Shown: in pieces, positions 47,508-56,700 of the stretch | How the letters are laid out: every line of letters starts with the position of its first letter | How positions within the stretch are numbered: position 1 is the first letter of the stretch | Origin: Nocardioides marinus | GTDB taxonomy: Bacteria; Pseudomonadota; Alphaproteobacteria; Rhodobacterales; Rhodobacteraceae | Reading direction: 5' to 3' | NCBI GenBank assembly: GCA_019801415.1 | Contig: JAHVJD010000008.1 | Span: 1 to 64,000, forward strand | DNA length: 64,000 nt | Position numbers and translations under genes: made by a program | Notes under the pieces: model-generated | What the model saw: only the letters and a program-made list of their open reading frames with translations | What the model was told of the DNA's origin: nothing | Databases searched by the model: none

Positions 47508-49904
47508 ATGACCGCTGATCCTACCCATCTGAAAACCGTTGAACAGCGGCTGCTGTGGCTGTCGCATTGGATGATCCACCACGCCAACCACATCCGCCCC
47601 AAGGTGGACAGCATCAAGGTTGGCGGGCATCAGGCCTCCTCGGCCTCGATGGTGTCGATCATGACGGCGCTGTATTTCTCGGCGCTGCGGCCGGAAGACC
47701 GGGTGGCGGTGAAGCCGCACGCCAGCCCGATCTTCCACGCGATGCAGTATCTGATGGGCAACCAGACCCGTGAGAAGATGGAGAACTTCCGCGGCTATGG
47801 CGGGGTACAGAGCTATCCCAGCCGGACCAAGGATATTGACGATGTGGATTTCTCCACCGGCTCGGTCGGGCTGGGGGTGGCGGTGACGTCTTTTGCCTCG
47901 ATCATACAGGACTACATTGCGGCCAAGAGCTGGGGCAGCGATGCGCCGATGGGGCGCATGGTGGCGCTGGTCGGTGATGCCGAGCTGGACGAGGGCAATA
48001 TCTACGAGGCCCTGCAGGAGGGTTGGAAGAACGATCTGCGCAATTGCTGGTGGATCATCGACTACAACCGTCAGTCGCTGGACGGGATCGTGCGCGAGGG
48101 GCTGTTTCAGCGCATCGAGCAGATCTTTGATGCCTTTGGCTGGGACGTGGTGCGGGTGAAATACGGCGTGTTGCAGCGCGCCGCGTTCGAGGAACCGGGC
48201 GGTGCGCGCCTGCGGGACTGGATCGATGCCTGCCCCAACCAGGAATACTCGGCGCTGACCTTCATGGGCGGGGCGGTCTGGCGCAAGCGGCTGCTGGATG
48301 ATCTGGGCGATCAGGGTGATGTCACCGCGCTGATCGAGCGGCGCAGCGATGCTGAGCTGGCGGCGCTGATGGAGAACCTCGGCGGCAACTGCGTCGAGAC
48401 CATGGCCGAGACCTTTGATGCCATCGACCACGACCGCCCGGTGTGTTTCCTCGCCTATACGATCAAGGGCTGGGGCACGCCGATTGCGGGGCACAAGGAC
48501 AACCACGGCGGGCTGATGAACAGCACCCAGTTTGCCGCGTGGCAAAAGCTGATGGGCGTCGCCGAGGGCGAGGAGTGGGAGCCGCTGGCGGGCGTCGAGG
48601 ACCCGGCGGCGTTGCGGCAATTCCTGTCGCAGGTGCCGTTCTTTGCCAAGGGGCCGCGGCGCTATCAGGACAGCCGCCTGCCGGTGCCGCAGATCCGGCT
48701 CGAGGGCGGGCGCGAGATCTCGACCCAGATGGCGTTCGGCAAGATCCTGGATGATCTGTCCAAGGGCGACAGTGCCTTGGCAGAGCGCATCGTGACCACC
48801 TCGCCGGATGTGACGGGGACCACCAACCTGGGCCCCTGGGTGAACCGGCGCAAGCTGTTTGCGCGGGCGGCGCAGGCGGATGCCTTTATCGAGCACCGCA
48901 TCCCGTCGACCGCGAAATGGGAGTTCACGCCGGAGGGCCAGCATATCGAGCTGGGCATCGCCGAGATGAACCTGATGCTGCTGTTTGCGGCGGCGGGCCT
49001 GTCGCACAGCCTGTTTGGCAAACGGCTGATCCCGATCGGCACGGTCTATGATCCCTTTGTGGCGCGGGGATTGGATGCGTTGAACTACGCCTGTTATCAG
49101 GACGCGCGCTTCATGCTGGTGGGCACGCCCTCGGGCGTGACGCTGGCACCCGAAGGCGGCGCGCATCAATCCATCGGCACGCCGCTGATCGGGATGAGCC
49201 AGGACGGGCTGGCGGCGTTCGAGCCGGCCTATGCCGACGAGCTGGCGATCATCATGGAGTGGGCGTTTGACTATCTCCAGCGCGATGGCGAGGGCGACCC
49301 GGACGAGCGCACCTGGCTGCGCGACGAGACCGGCGGCTCCGTCTATCTGCGGCTGACCACCAACGCGCTGGAACAGCCGGGGGAGCGGTCTGATCCTGAC
49401 TTCCGCCAGGGGGTGATCGACGGGGCATACTGGCTGCGCAAGCCGGGGCCGAACTGCGAGGTGGTGATTGCCTATCAGGGTGCGGTCGCGCCCGAGGCGA
49501 TCAAGGCCGCGGGCATGATCGGCGAGGGGCGGCGCGACATCGGCGTGCTGGCGGTGACCAGCGCTGACCGGCTGAACGCGGGCTGGTGCGCGGCGCAACG
49601 GGCGCGCTCGCGCGGGAATGCGCAGGCCCGCTCCCACGCGGAGCGGCTGATGGGCGATCTGCCACGGCACTGCAAGGTGATCACCGTGATCGACGGCCAC
49701 CCGGCGACGTTGTCGTGGCTCGGCTCGGTTGCCGGTCATCAGACGATCCCGCTGGGGGTTGAGCATTTCGGCCAGACCGGCAGCATTGGCGATCTCTACC
49801 GTCACCACGGCATTGATGCCGCCGCGATCCTAGAAAAGGTGAACGGGCTGACCGCCGGGCGCGACGTGCTGCGCAATGCGCTGGGGGTGCTGGCCGAGGG
49901 TTAA
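47508..49904 (+). CDS. mdeB: Homodimeric 2-oxoacid dehydrogenase E1-like protein, likely MdeB
   Basis: This 798-residue thiamine-diphosphate enzyme is related to AceE-type E1 and transketolase. The ThDP-binding motif [32 protein letters not shown] and the pyrimidine-domain LGIAEMNLM with its catalytic Glu are visible. In P. putida the mdeB product, encoded beside mdeA, is an E1 homologue active on 2-oxobutyrate, and this gene has the same place. No E2 or E3 gene accompanies it, so it must borrow those subunits or act alone. The ATG at 47508 follows GGAG. Confidence 0.85.
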   Translation: MTADPTHLKTVEQRLLWLSHWMIHHANHIRPKVDSIKVGGHQASSASMVSIMTALYFSALRPEDRVAVKPHASPIFHAMQYLMGNQTREKMENFRGYGGVQSYPSRTKDIDDVDFSTGSVGLGVAVTSFASIIQDYIAAKSWGSDAPMGRMVALVGDAELDEGNIYEALQEGWKNDLRNCWWIIDYNRQSLDGIVREGLFQRIEQIFDAFGWDVVRVKYGVLQRAAFEEPGGARLRDWIDACPNQEYSALTFMGGAVWRKRLLDDLGDQGDVTALIERRSDAELAALMENLGGNCVETMAETFDAIDHDRPVCFLAYTIKGWGTPIAGHKDNHGGLMNSTQFAAWQKLMGVAEGEEWEPLAGVEDPAALRQFLSQVPFFAKGPRRYQDSRLPVPQIRLEGGREISTQMAFGKILDDLSKGDSALAERIVTTSPDVTGTTNLGPWVNRRKLFARAAQADAFIEHRIPSTAKWEFTPEGQHIELGIAEMNLMLLFAAAGLSHSLFGKRLIPIGTVYDPFVARGLDALNYACYQDARFMLVGTPSGVTLAPEGGAHQSIGTPLIGMSQDGLAAFEPAYADELAIIMEWAFDYLQRDGEGDPDERTWLRDETGGSVYLRLTTNALEQPGERSDPDFRQGVIDGAYWLRKPGPNCEVVIAYQGAVAPEAIKAAGMIGEGRRDIGVLAVTSADRLNAGWCAAQRARSRGNAQARSHAERLMGDLPRHCKVITVIDGHPATLSWLGSVAGHQTIPLGVEHFGQTGSIGDLYRHHGIDAAAILEKVNGLTAGRDVLRNALGVLAEG

Positions 49905-50965
49905 CCCGCCGCCAGTTCCTGCTTCAGGACTTCCATCAGCCGGGATGCGGGCATGGGGCGCGCCAGCGGCGCGCCTTGGCCAGCCCATTGCGCGCCATAG
50001 CCGGGTTCGCCCGCTGCCGTGGCGGCGGCGTTCAGCGCCTTGCCTGCGTCGTAGGTGATTGGGTAGTCAGGCACCTCCGCGTCGGGCACCTCCGCACTCC
50101 ATGCGGTGAAACGGTTCGAAAGGCAGCGGGCCGGGCGGCCTGAGATCGCCCGCGTCATCACGGTGTTCTGTGCCGCCTCGGACGCCAGCGCGTGTCGGTA
50201 GGCGGCATTGGCGCTGGTCTCGTCGCAGGCGATGAAGGCGGTGCCGAGCTGTGCCGCCACCGCGCCTAGATCCAGTGCGGCGCGGATGCCCGCCCCGTCC
50301 ATGATGCCACCGGCGGCGATCACCGGCAGCTCCAGCGCCTGCACCAACAGCCGCGTGAGCGCAAAGGTGCCAAGCTGCGCGTCGGGGGCGTTTTCATCAA
50401 AACAGCCGCGATGGCCGCCGGCCTCCCAGCCCTGGGCGACGATGGCGTCAATACCCGCAGCGGCGCAGGCGCGGGCCTCTGCCAGCGAGGTGGCGCTGGC
50501 CAGCAGCAGGATGCCGCGTTGCTTCAGCGCCGCGATGCGGGTGGCATCGGGCAGGCCGAAGTGGAAGCTGACCACCGCGGGGCGTTCCTCGGTCAGCATG
50601 TCGAGCATGGCGTCATCCGCGAGGAACGAGGTGTAGGTCTCGGCCAGCTTTGCAGGAGGGGTGGCATCAAAGCGCGCGAACTCGGGGGTGAGCCGGTCCA
50701 GCCAGCGCGCTTGGCGGGTGACGTCGGCGCGCGCCGGGCGGTGACAGAAGACATTGGCGTTGATGGCGTGGTCGGTCAGCGCTCGCGTCTGGCGCAGCAT
50801 CTGGCGTGCGCCGTCCGCCCCCGAGGCCCCCAGACCCAGCGAGCCGAGCCCGCCTGCGTTCGATACCGCGGCGGCGAGTTCGGGGGTGGAGACACCGGCC
50901 ATCGGCGCCTGGATGATCGGGCTGCGCAGGTTCAGCCTGTCGAGAAGATTTCTGGCTGTGGTCAT
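49901..50965 (-). CDS. Nitronate monooxygenase family protein
   Basis: This 354-residue FMN TIM-barrel enzyme has [29 protein letters not shown] at the N-terminus and the GWEAGGHRG motif with the catalytic histidine. [28 protein letters not shown] is the FMN phosphate site. Family members oxidise alkyl nitronates such as propionate-3-nitronate. Its 3' end overlaps the convergent mdeB gene by four bases. GGGAGG precedes the ATG. Its link to the methionine module is positional only. Confidence 0.9.
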   Translation of the reverse strand: MTTARNLLDRLNLRSPIIQAPMAGVSTPELAAAVSNAGGLGSLGLGASGADGARQMLRQTRALTDHAINANVFCHRPARADVTRQARWLDRLTPEFARFDATPPAKLAETYTSFLADDAMLDMLTEERPAVVSFHFGLPDATRIAALKQRGILLLASATSLAEARACAAAGIDAIVAQGWEAGGHRGCFDENAPDAQLGTFALTRLLVQALELPVIAAGGIMDGAGIRAALDLGAVAAQLGTAFIACDETSANAAYRHALASEAAQNTVMTRAISGRPARCLSNRFTAWSAEVPDAEVPDYPITYDAGKALNAAATAAGEPGYGAQWAGQGAPLARPMPASRLMEVLKQELAAG

Positions 50966-51353
50966 CGCGCGCCTCCCTGGTCGTGGCCGAGCCTAGGGGG
51001 GCGATCGCGACAGAGCAAGATGCCCGCGCCCTGGTGCAGCGATCCAGTCACGTCACCCGCCGTGCACAGCGGCAATGTCAGCACAGACGCCTTGCGGAGA
51101 AACGCGGCGCGCGACCTTTTGGGGTTGGTGTGACACTCTGGTGCAGGGGGTGATCCTGAAGGCCGCGAGGCGCTGCCTTGCCGATGATGTCATCGCCGAT
51201 CTTCCTCCACGTCCGCTGGCGGCCTCTGGGGGTGTCGATGGGGCAATTCCCTCAGTCGTGATTGCGGCATGGCGTCGAAACCTGGCCACGACGGTTGAAC
51301 CTCCCTAGGGGCCGACATTATGTGGGCAGATAGACAAAAGGAGCATTGATGGC
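50966..51353. other. Intergenic region without a recognised gene
   Basis: This 388-bp divergent spacer lies between the nitronate monooxygenase gene and the nucleotide-sugar dehydrogenase gene. Short open frames (for example 51075-51308, plus strand) have no ribosome binding site or recognisable domain. The right end holds an AAAGGAG ribosome binding site for the dehydrogenase. No strong promoter, repeat or hairpin stands out. Confidence 0.5.
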
Positions 51354-52628
51354 ATGAGCGGCGGGCAGGAGAAGATTTGCGTGGTAGGGCTCGGCTACGT
51401 CGGCTTGCCACTGGCAGCCGCTTTTGGCGAATACCGGGAGGTGGTCGGTTTTGACATCAATCCCGCACGCGTTCGCGAACTGGGCGAGGGGCACGACCGC
51501 ACCCGTGAGCTGGACCCGCAGGACCTGGCGGCCGCAAAGCACCTGCGGTTCACCTCCGACCCGGCCGAGATCGCGGATTGCACGATTTACATCGTGACGG
51601 TGCCAACGCCTGTTGATGCCAGCCACCGCCCCGATCTGACCCCCTTGTTGAGCGCCTCTGAGGTTGTCGGTGACGTGCTCAAGCGGGGCGATCTGGTGAT
51701 CTATGAATCCACGGTCTATCCCGGCGCGACCGAGGAAGACTGCGTGCCTGTCCTGGAGGCGCGCTCCGGGCTGAGGTTCAACGAAGATTTCTTTGCAGGC
51801 TACAGCCCCGAGCGGATCAACCCCGGCGACAAGACGCGTCGGCTTCAGAACATTGTCAAGGTGACTTCGGGTTCCACGCCAGAGGTGGCGGAGCGGGTTG
51901 ACGCGCTGTACCAGGAGATCGTCACGGTCGGGACCCACAAGGCGCCCAGCATCCGGGTGGCCGAAGCCGCCAAGGTCATCGAAAACAGCCAGCGCGACAT
52001 CAACATCGCCCTGGTGAACGAGTTGGCCAAGATCTTCAATCGCATGGGGATCGACACCCAGGCGGTGTTGGAGGCCGCGGGGACCAAATGGAACTTCCTG
52101 CCGTTCCGTCCGGGGCTGGTTGGCGGGCACTGTATCGGCGTGGATCCGTATTACCTGACCCACAAGGCCGAGCAACTGGGCTACCATCCTGAAATCCTGC
52201 TGGCCGGTCGGCGTCTCAATGACGGCATGGGAGACTACGTGGCCTCGGAGATGGTCAAGGCGATGCTGCGCCGTGGCTTGCCCGTTGCGGGCGCGCGGGT
52301 GCTTGTGATGGGCCTGACCTTCAAGGAAAACTGCCCGGATTTGCGCAACACACGGGTGATCGATGTGGTGCGGGGGCTGGAGGAATACGGTGTCTGCGTC
52401 GACGTTCACGACCCCCATGCGGACCCGGCGGAGGCAGAAGCCGAATTCGGCATTTCACTGGTCGCGACCCCGGAGCAGCAGCGCTATTCCGGCGTGGTGC
52501 TGGCCGTTGCCCATTCCGACTTCCGGGAGATGGGCGCGGCTGCGATCCGGGGCCTCGGTCTTGAGGATGCCGTGGTTTACGACCTGAAATACCTGCTCGA
52601 ACCGCATGAAGCCGATCTGCGGCTGTGA
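51354..52628 (+). CDS. Nucleotide-sugar 6-dehydrogenase (TviB/WbpO type)
   Basis: This 424-residue UDP-sugar dehydrogenase has the Rossmann motif [16 protein letters not shown] and the catalytic cysteine in [37 protein letters not shown] is typical of the UDP-HexNAc 6-dehydrogenase group (TviB, WbpO, VpsB), which makes UDP-N-acetylhexosaminuronic acid for polysaccharides. No glycosyltransferase or polymerase genes are nearby, so it is an orphan here. It converges with an RpiR-type regulator. Confidence 0.9.
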   Translation: MSGGQEKICVVGLGYVGLPLAAAFGEYREVVGFDINPARVRELGEGHDRTRELDPQDLAAAKHLRFTSDPAEIADCTIYIVTVPTPVDASHRPDLTPLLSASEVVGDVLKRGDLVIYESTVYPGATEEDCVPVLEARSGLRFNEDFFAGYSPERINPGDKTRRLQNIVKVTSGSTPEVAERVDALYQEIVTVGTHKAPSIRVAEAAKVIENSQRDINIALVNELAKIFNRMGIDTQAVLEAAGTKWNFLPFRPGLVGGHCIGVDPYYLTHKAEQLGYHPEILLAGRRLNDGMGDYVASEMVKAMLRRGLPVAGARVLVMGLTFKENCPDLRNTRVIDVVRGLEEYGVCVDVHDPHADPAEAEAEFGISLVATPEQQRYSGVVLAVAHSDFREMGAAAIRGLGLEDAVVYDLKYLLEPHEADLRL

Positions 52629-52691
52629 TTAACACAGCCTGCGGGCCTGTGGCGGGCGGGCGTTGCCTGCTGTGAAAACCGTGGCGAGAGC

Positions 52692-53603
52692 CTAGCGGCG
52701 GGTCCGGGGCAGTTTCGCACTCGGCCAATAGGCGCCACTGTCCTGACGCAAGGTGTCATAGGCCTCCATGCGCCGACGGGCGTCGGGGCCGCCCGCGTCG
52801 ATCAGATGCGTCAGCAGGCACTCCAGGACTGTCATGGCCCCGCCGATCGCACCGAAAGCGTGGAGAGAGTTGGAGGCAACCGCCAGCGTATGGTCGGCCT
52901 TTATACCGGGGGCGATGACTTCGCTGTCGGCAATCAGGATGACCTTGGCCCCGCGTTCGTTCGCCAGTCGCAGTGCCTGAATGGTGCCGGCCGAATAGGG
53001 CGCAAAGGTCATGGCGAGCAGGCAATCCTGTGAGGAGATGTCCAGCAAGTCGTCCAATGCGGCGCCCATGTGACGGGGCACGAGCTCCAGCGTCGGCAAG
53101 GCCATGCGGCCGACGTAGTGGAAGTAATACGCCAGAGCATATGAGGACCGCGTGGCTGTGACATAGCAGCGGCGCGCCTGCTGCAAGGTTGTCGTAATTG
53201 CCTCCGTGCGGTCCGCCGACATCAGGCGCAGGGAGCGGGAGACGATGTTGATCTGATTGCGCGCGGCTTTTGCCTGCAGCTGTCCGGTTGGCCCCTCGGC
53301 GGCCATGTTGTCCAGCCAGTCGAGGCCAAGCCCGGCATCCTGCCCGGTGGTCAGCGCGGCCCGAAACGGGGCCCGGAAACCGTCGAAGCTGTCGTATCCG
53401 AGATGCTGGGCCAGGCGGACGAAACTGTTGGCACTGACGCCGGTCTTCTGCGCCGAGACGCGAATCGTGTCGAGGCCAAAGTCCCCCGGGTGGTCCACGA
53501 CATATTTGGCCGCCGCCTTCAGCCGGGGCGGAAGCTGCTCCATCTCGTCTTTCAGATGCTGGAGCAATCGGGCGATCTTCTGCGGGGCAAGGTGTGGATC
53601 CAT
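52692..53603 (-). CDS. MurR/RpiR-family transcriptional regulator
   Basis: This 303-residue protein has an N-terminal HTH_6 domain (LPPRLKAAAKYVVDHPGDFGLDTIRVSAQKTGVSANSFVRLAQHLG) and a C-terminal SIS sugar-phosphate-binding domain (DDLLDISSQDCLLAMTFAPYSAGTIQALRLANERGAKVILIAD). Such regulators respond to phosphorylated sugars or related ligands. The ATG at 53603 is supported by the conserved start and by a palindromic pair 12 bases upstream. Targets are unknown. It lies next to the dehydrogenase and to the fusion-protein unit. Confidence 0.9.
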   Translation of the reverse strand: MDPHLAPQKIARLLQHLKDEMEQLPPRLKAAAKYVVDHPGDFGLDTIRVSAQKTGVSANSFVRLAQHLGYDSFDGFRAPFRAALTTGQDAGLGLDWLDNMAAEGPTGQLQAKAARNQINIVSRSLRLMSADRTEAITTTLQQARRCYVTATRSSYALAYYFHYVGRMALPTLELVPRHMGAALDDLLDISSQDCLLAMTFAPYSAGTIQALRLANERGAKVILIADSEVIAPGIKADHTLAVASNSLHAFGAIGGAMTVLECLLTHLIDAGGPDARRRMEAYDTLRQDSGAYWPSAKLPRTRR

Positions 53604-53614
53604 GTCGCTATCAG

Positions 53615-53653
53615 AACATTCGTTAGGGAAATGGCAATCCCAAAACGAATGTT
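53615..53653 (-). promoter_or_regulatory. Inverted repeat upstream of the RpiR-type gene
   Basis: AACATTCGTT (53615-53624) and AACGAATGTT (53644-53653) form a perfect 10-bp inverted repeat with a 19-base spacer, just before the regulator start. An inner GGGA/TCCC pair extends the symmetry. It is a probable autoregulatory operator. Confidence 0.6.
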
Positions 53654-53699
53654 TTCGCCCCGCCGGGAGGTTCGGCGCGCAACGGGCCAGCCGCAAAAA

Positions 53700-53726
53700 G
53701 ACCGTCCCTGCGGCGCAGGGACGGTC
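53700..53726 (-). terminator. Intrinsic terminator of the large fusion gene
   Basis: GACCGTCCCTGC and GCAGGGACGGTC form a perfect 12-bp stem with a 3-base loop. On the minus strand it is followed by TTTTTG. It lies 36 bases beyond the fusion gene's stop codon and marks the left end of the unit. Confidence 0.88.
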
Positions 53727-53761
53727 GGATCAGGCACATGTCAGGCGAATGCCGGAGCGTG

Positions 53762-56700
53762 TCAGGCGGAAACGACTTTCAGATCTGCAAGTTGCTCCGG
53801 TTCGATGCTGCCATCGTCGCATACGGTGATGATCTCGCCGTGCGACAGAGTGGTCAGACCTTTGCAGGCAACGAGCATCAATATGTCCTTCTCGCGTGCC
53901 ACGATGGCCATATGGCTCAGCCAGCCGCCAACCTCGCTCAGCACGGCCCCGGAACGCTGGACCCACGGCAGCCAAGCAGGGTTGATCATGCGACAGACGA
54001 GGATATCGCCGTCGGTGAACCCCTCGAAGGCGCTCGGATCGACGGTGCTTTCATCCTCGACCCAGAATACGCGGGCGGTCACCTTGCCGTTGCCGGCAAC
54101 GCACGTCCCGCCCAAATCCCCGGAGGTGGCGTGGGGTGTTGCGCCCAAGGACAGCATTTCGCAATCGCGCAGGGTCAGCGAAACCGAGGTCGGGGCGGAT
54201 TTCTTGCGGAGCTCTTCGGTCTCGGCGCGCGCCTTTGCCACGGCCTGCAAGGCTGCACCGTCGCTCCAGTTGCCGTCGAGGATCTCGTCGAACGTCAGGT
54301 GGAACACCAAATCGCCCAGTCCGCTGGTCGCACCGAGCGCCAGCAAGGCCCGACGCAGTTCCGCCAGCACGCGGAGCGCCTCGTGCTTCGCGTGTTCCTT
54401 GAGATCCTGGTAGGCGATGGCCAGACCAACGACGTCTTCCAGTTCCGCGGGCAGATTGGCGGGGGGCGGCACAGCGCCAATCGGCGCGACGCTTGTCACC
54501 AGCAAAGACTGCAACAATGCGGGCGCTTCGCTGTAGCGGGGGGCGCTGAGCTCATAATCGAAGATCGATCTGTGCCCCATCAGCTGCAGCGCGCGGGCCT
54601 CGCCGTGCTCGCCGGTGCAGGAGGCCAGCAGGCTGGAGGGCGCATTGGGCAGTTCCGCGTGCATCAGGTGGGCCCGCAGGGCAGGATCCCCCGCGGTCGC
54701 CGCACTGGCCTCACCCATGGTGAAACCTGCGAGAATGTTGATCTTCTCCGCCTCGAGGTAGATGTCCTGAACGAACATGCGGCGCAGATCGGCGATGCAT
54801 TCGATCAGTTTCGATTGCGGAAGTGCGGCGTAATCCAGCGCCTGCCAGATCGCGAGGTCATCTGTCAGCTGCGGCAGCACATCGTTGCGGAAGCGCGCGA
54901 TCATCGGGCGTGCTTTCTTGCGCAGCTGCTTGGCTTTTGCTGCCGTCAGTTTCAGCGTCATCTCCTGTTTCAGAGACACGTCCATGAAGGTCTTGCCAAA
55001 CAGGTTGACCAAATGCCCGTCGCGTCCTTCGGGCAGCCCATAGGGGACGCCCAACTCGCGGCAGGCCATATCAACGCTGCCGCCGGGTGCCCAAAGGGCG
55101 CTCATCAGAGAGAAGGACAGAGGCGTGGGGCGGGGCAGAACCTCTGACATTTCATCCTGCTCAAGGATGACCTGGTCCGGCTCTGCCGTCGCGTAGCGCT
55201 CGAGAATGTCGCGCCATTCTTCCAAACGCAGTCTTTCTTGCTCGCTTCCCAGCGACAGGGTGGTGATGTCGCGGCTTTGCACGATCTGGAACTGGCCGTT
55301 TGCATAGGCCCACTCCACATCCTGCGGGGCGCCGAAAATCTCCTCGATCTGCTTGCCCAGCTGCAGCAGCGGCGTCACGTCCAACGCTTGATCCTGATCG
55401 GGGCTCGCGGGCAGGCCCGTATAGCGGCCAAACCGCAGGGAGACCGGCGTTACCCGCCCCGAGACCAGATCCTCACCGCAACCTTTGACCCATTCGATCA
55501 TGGACATCCCGGGGGCCATCGGATCCTGCGTGAACAGGACACCGGCGTATTCAGCCTGCACCATCTCCTGAACGACGATGTTGCCCTGGCTGGTGCTGTC
55601 GGTTTCGGCGGCGTAGCTTGCCGCGCGGTCAGAGGCAAAACTGTCAACGACAGTGTCCAGAGCCGCGCGCATGGTCCCGGCCGTCACGTCCAGAACGGAG
55701 TCGAATACCCCGGCAAAGCTCTGGTCGGCGCCGTCTTCGTTGCTGGCAGAGGAGCGCACAGCGACCGGTTTGCCGCCCGCCAGTTGGAAAACCTGTGTGG
55801 CAAAGGCATCTTTTTGCGCATCCGTCATGGCGCGGTAGTCCTGGATCGCATCCGTGCGCAGGATGACACCGCCGGGCACCGGCAGGCCCGCGTTTTTCAG
55901 CACCGACAGGCGCAGCGCCTTGTTGCCGGCCTCAGACAGCTCCTCGGTATAGCCCATCGGGATCACGCCGCGCGGCAGCCTGGACAGCTTGCGCTGATGG
56001 GCGCGCAGGGCGAGCGCCTCGCCGATCCTGCGGTGCATTCCGGTGACATAGGCGCGCTGGACCAGCAGCAGCGTCAGGCTGAAGCAGAGATAGACATTGG
56101 CGGCACCGGACAGGCCAAAGACCATGGCGAACAGCGCGGGCACCCCCAGCAGCATCCACAGTTGTTTCTGGCGACGGGTCTTGGCCACCGCCCAGAGCAG
56201 GTAGACGGCGGCCAAGGCGCAGAACAGCGCGGGCATGACAAACAGCGGGTCGGGCGCGCCCAGGTCAGGCATCCACAGGAACGAGGTTTGCAGGCTCGCG
56301 CTGGCCTTTTGTGCCGCGGATACGCCCAGCATCATCACCGGAAGGAACAGCAATGCGGTCAGGTTCCGCATCGGTGTCAGGCCCTTTTCGGCATAAAAGG
56401 CCTGCACCGCCCGGGCCTTGCGGACGGGATCATCGGCCAGGCGCGCCTTCAGGTCCTTCAGTTCATCCGCGGTTTCAGCCGTGATGATCTGATCGCGTTC
56501 GGATTTCAGCGCGACCGGCAGCACCAGAAGCCGGGTGACGACCGATAGTGCCAGCAGGCCAAGGAGGATATGGCTGCGTTCATGCACCCAGAGCAGTGCG
56601 GCGGACAGCGCGGAGATCGCCCGGTCCCAAAGGCCGGTCTGCTGTTCGGTCAGCCAGTCCTGAACGTGCGGCTTGGGCGCCGGCGGGATGAAATACTCCC

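Noticed and set aside
46203-49808. Very long open frame of about 1200 codons on the minus strand
   Set aside because: It is antisense to mdeA and mdeB, rich in Arg, Gln, His and Pro, and has no domain or ribosome binding site. High GC suppresses stop codons in the shadow frame.
49901-49904. Four-base overlap of convergent mdeB and nitronate monooxygenase genes as a functional link
   Set aside because: Stop codons that overlap in convergent orientation are common in compact genomes and do not by themselves show a shared role.
51075-51308. Small plus-strand open frame of 77 codons in the 388-bp spacer
   Set aside because: It has no ribosome binding site, no recognisable motif and ordinary intergenic composition. 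I kept the region as spacer.
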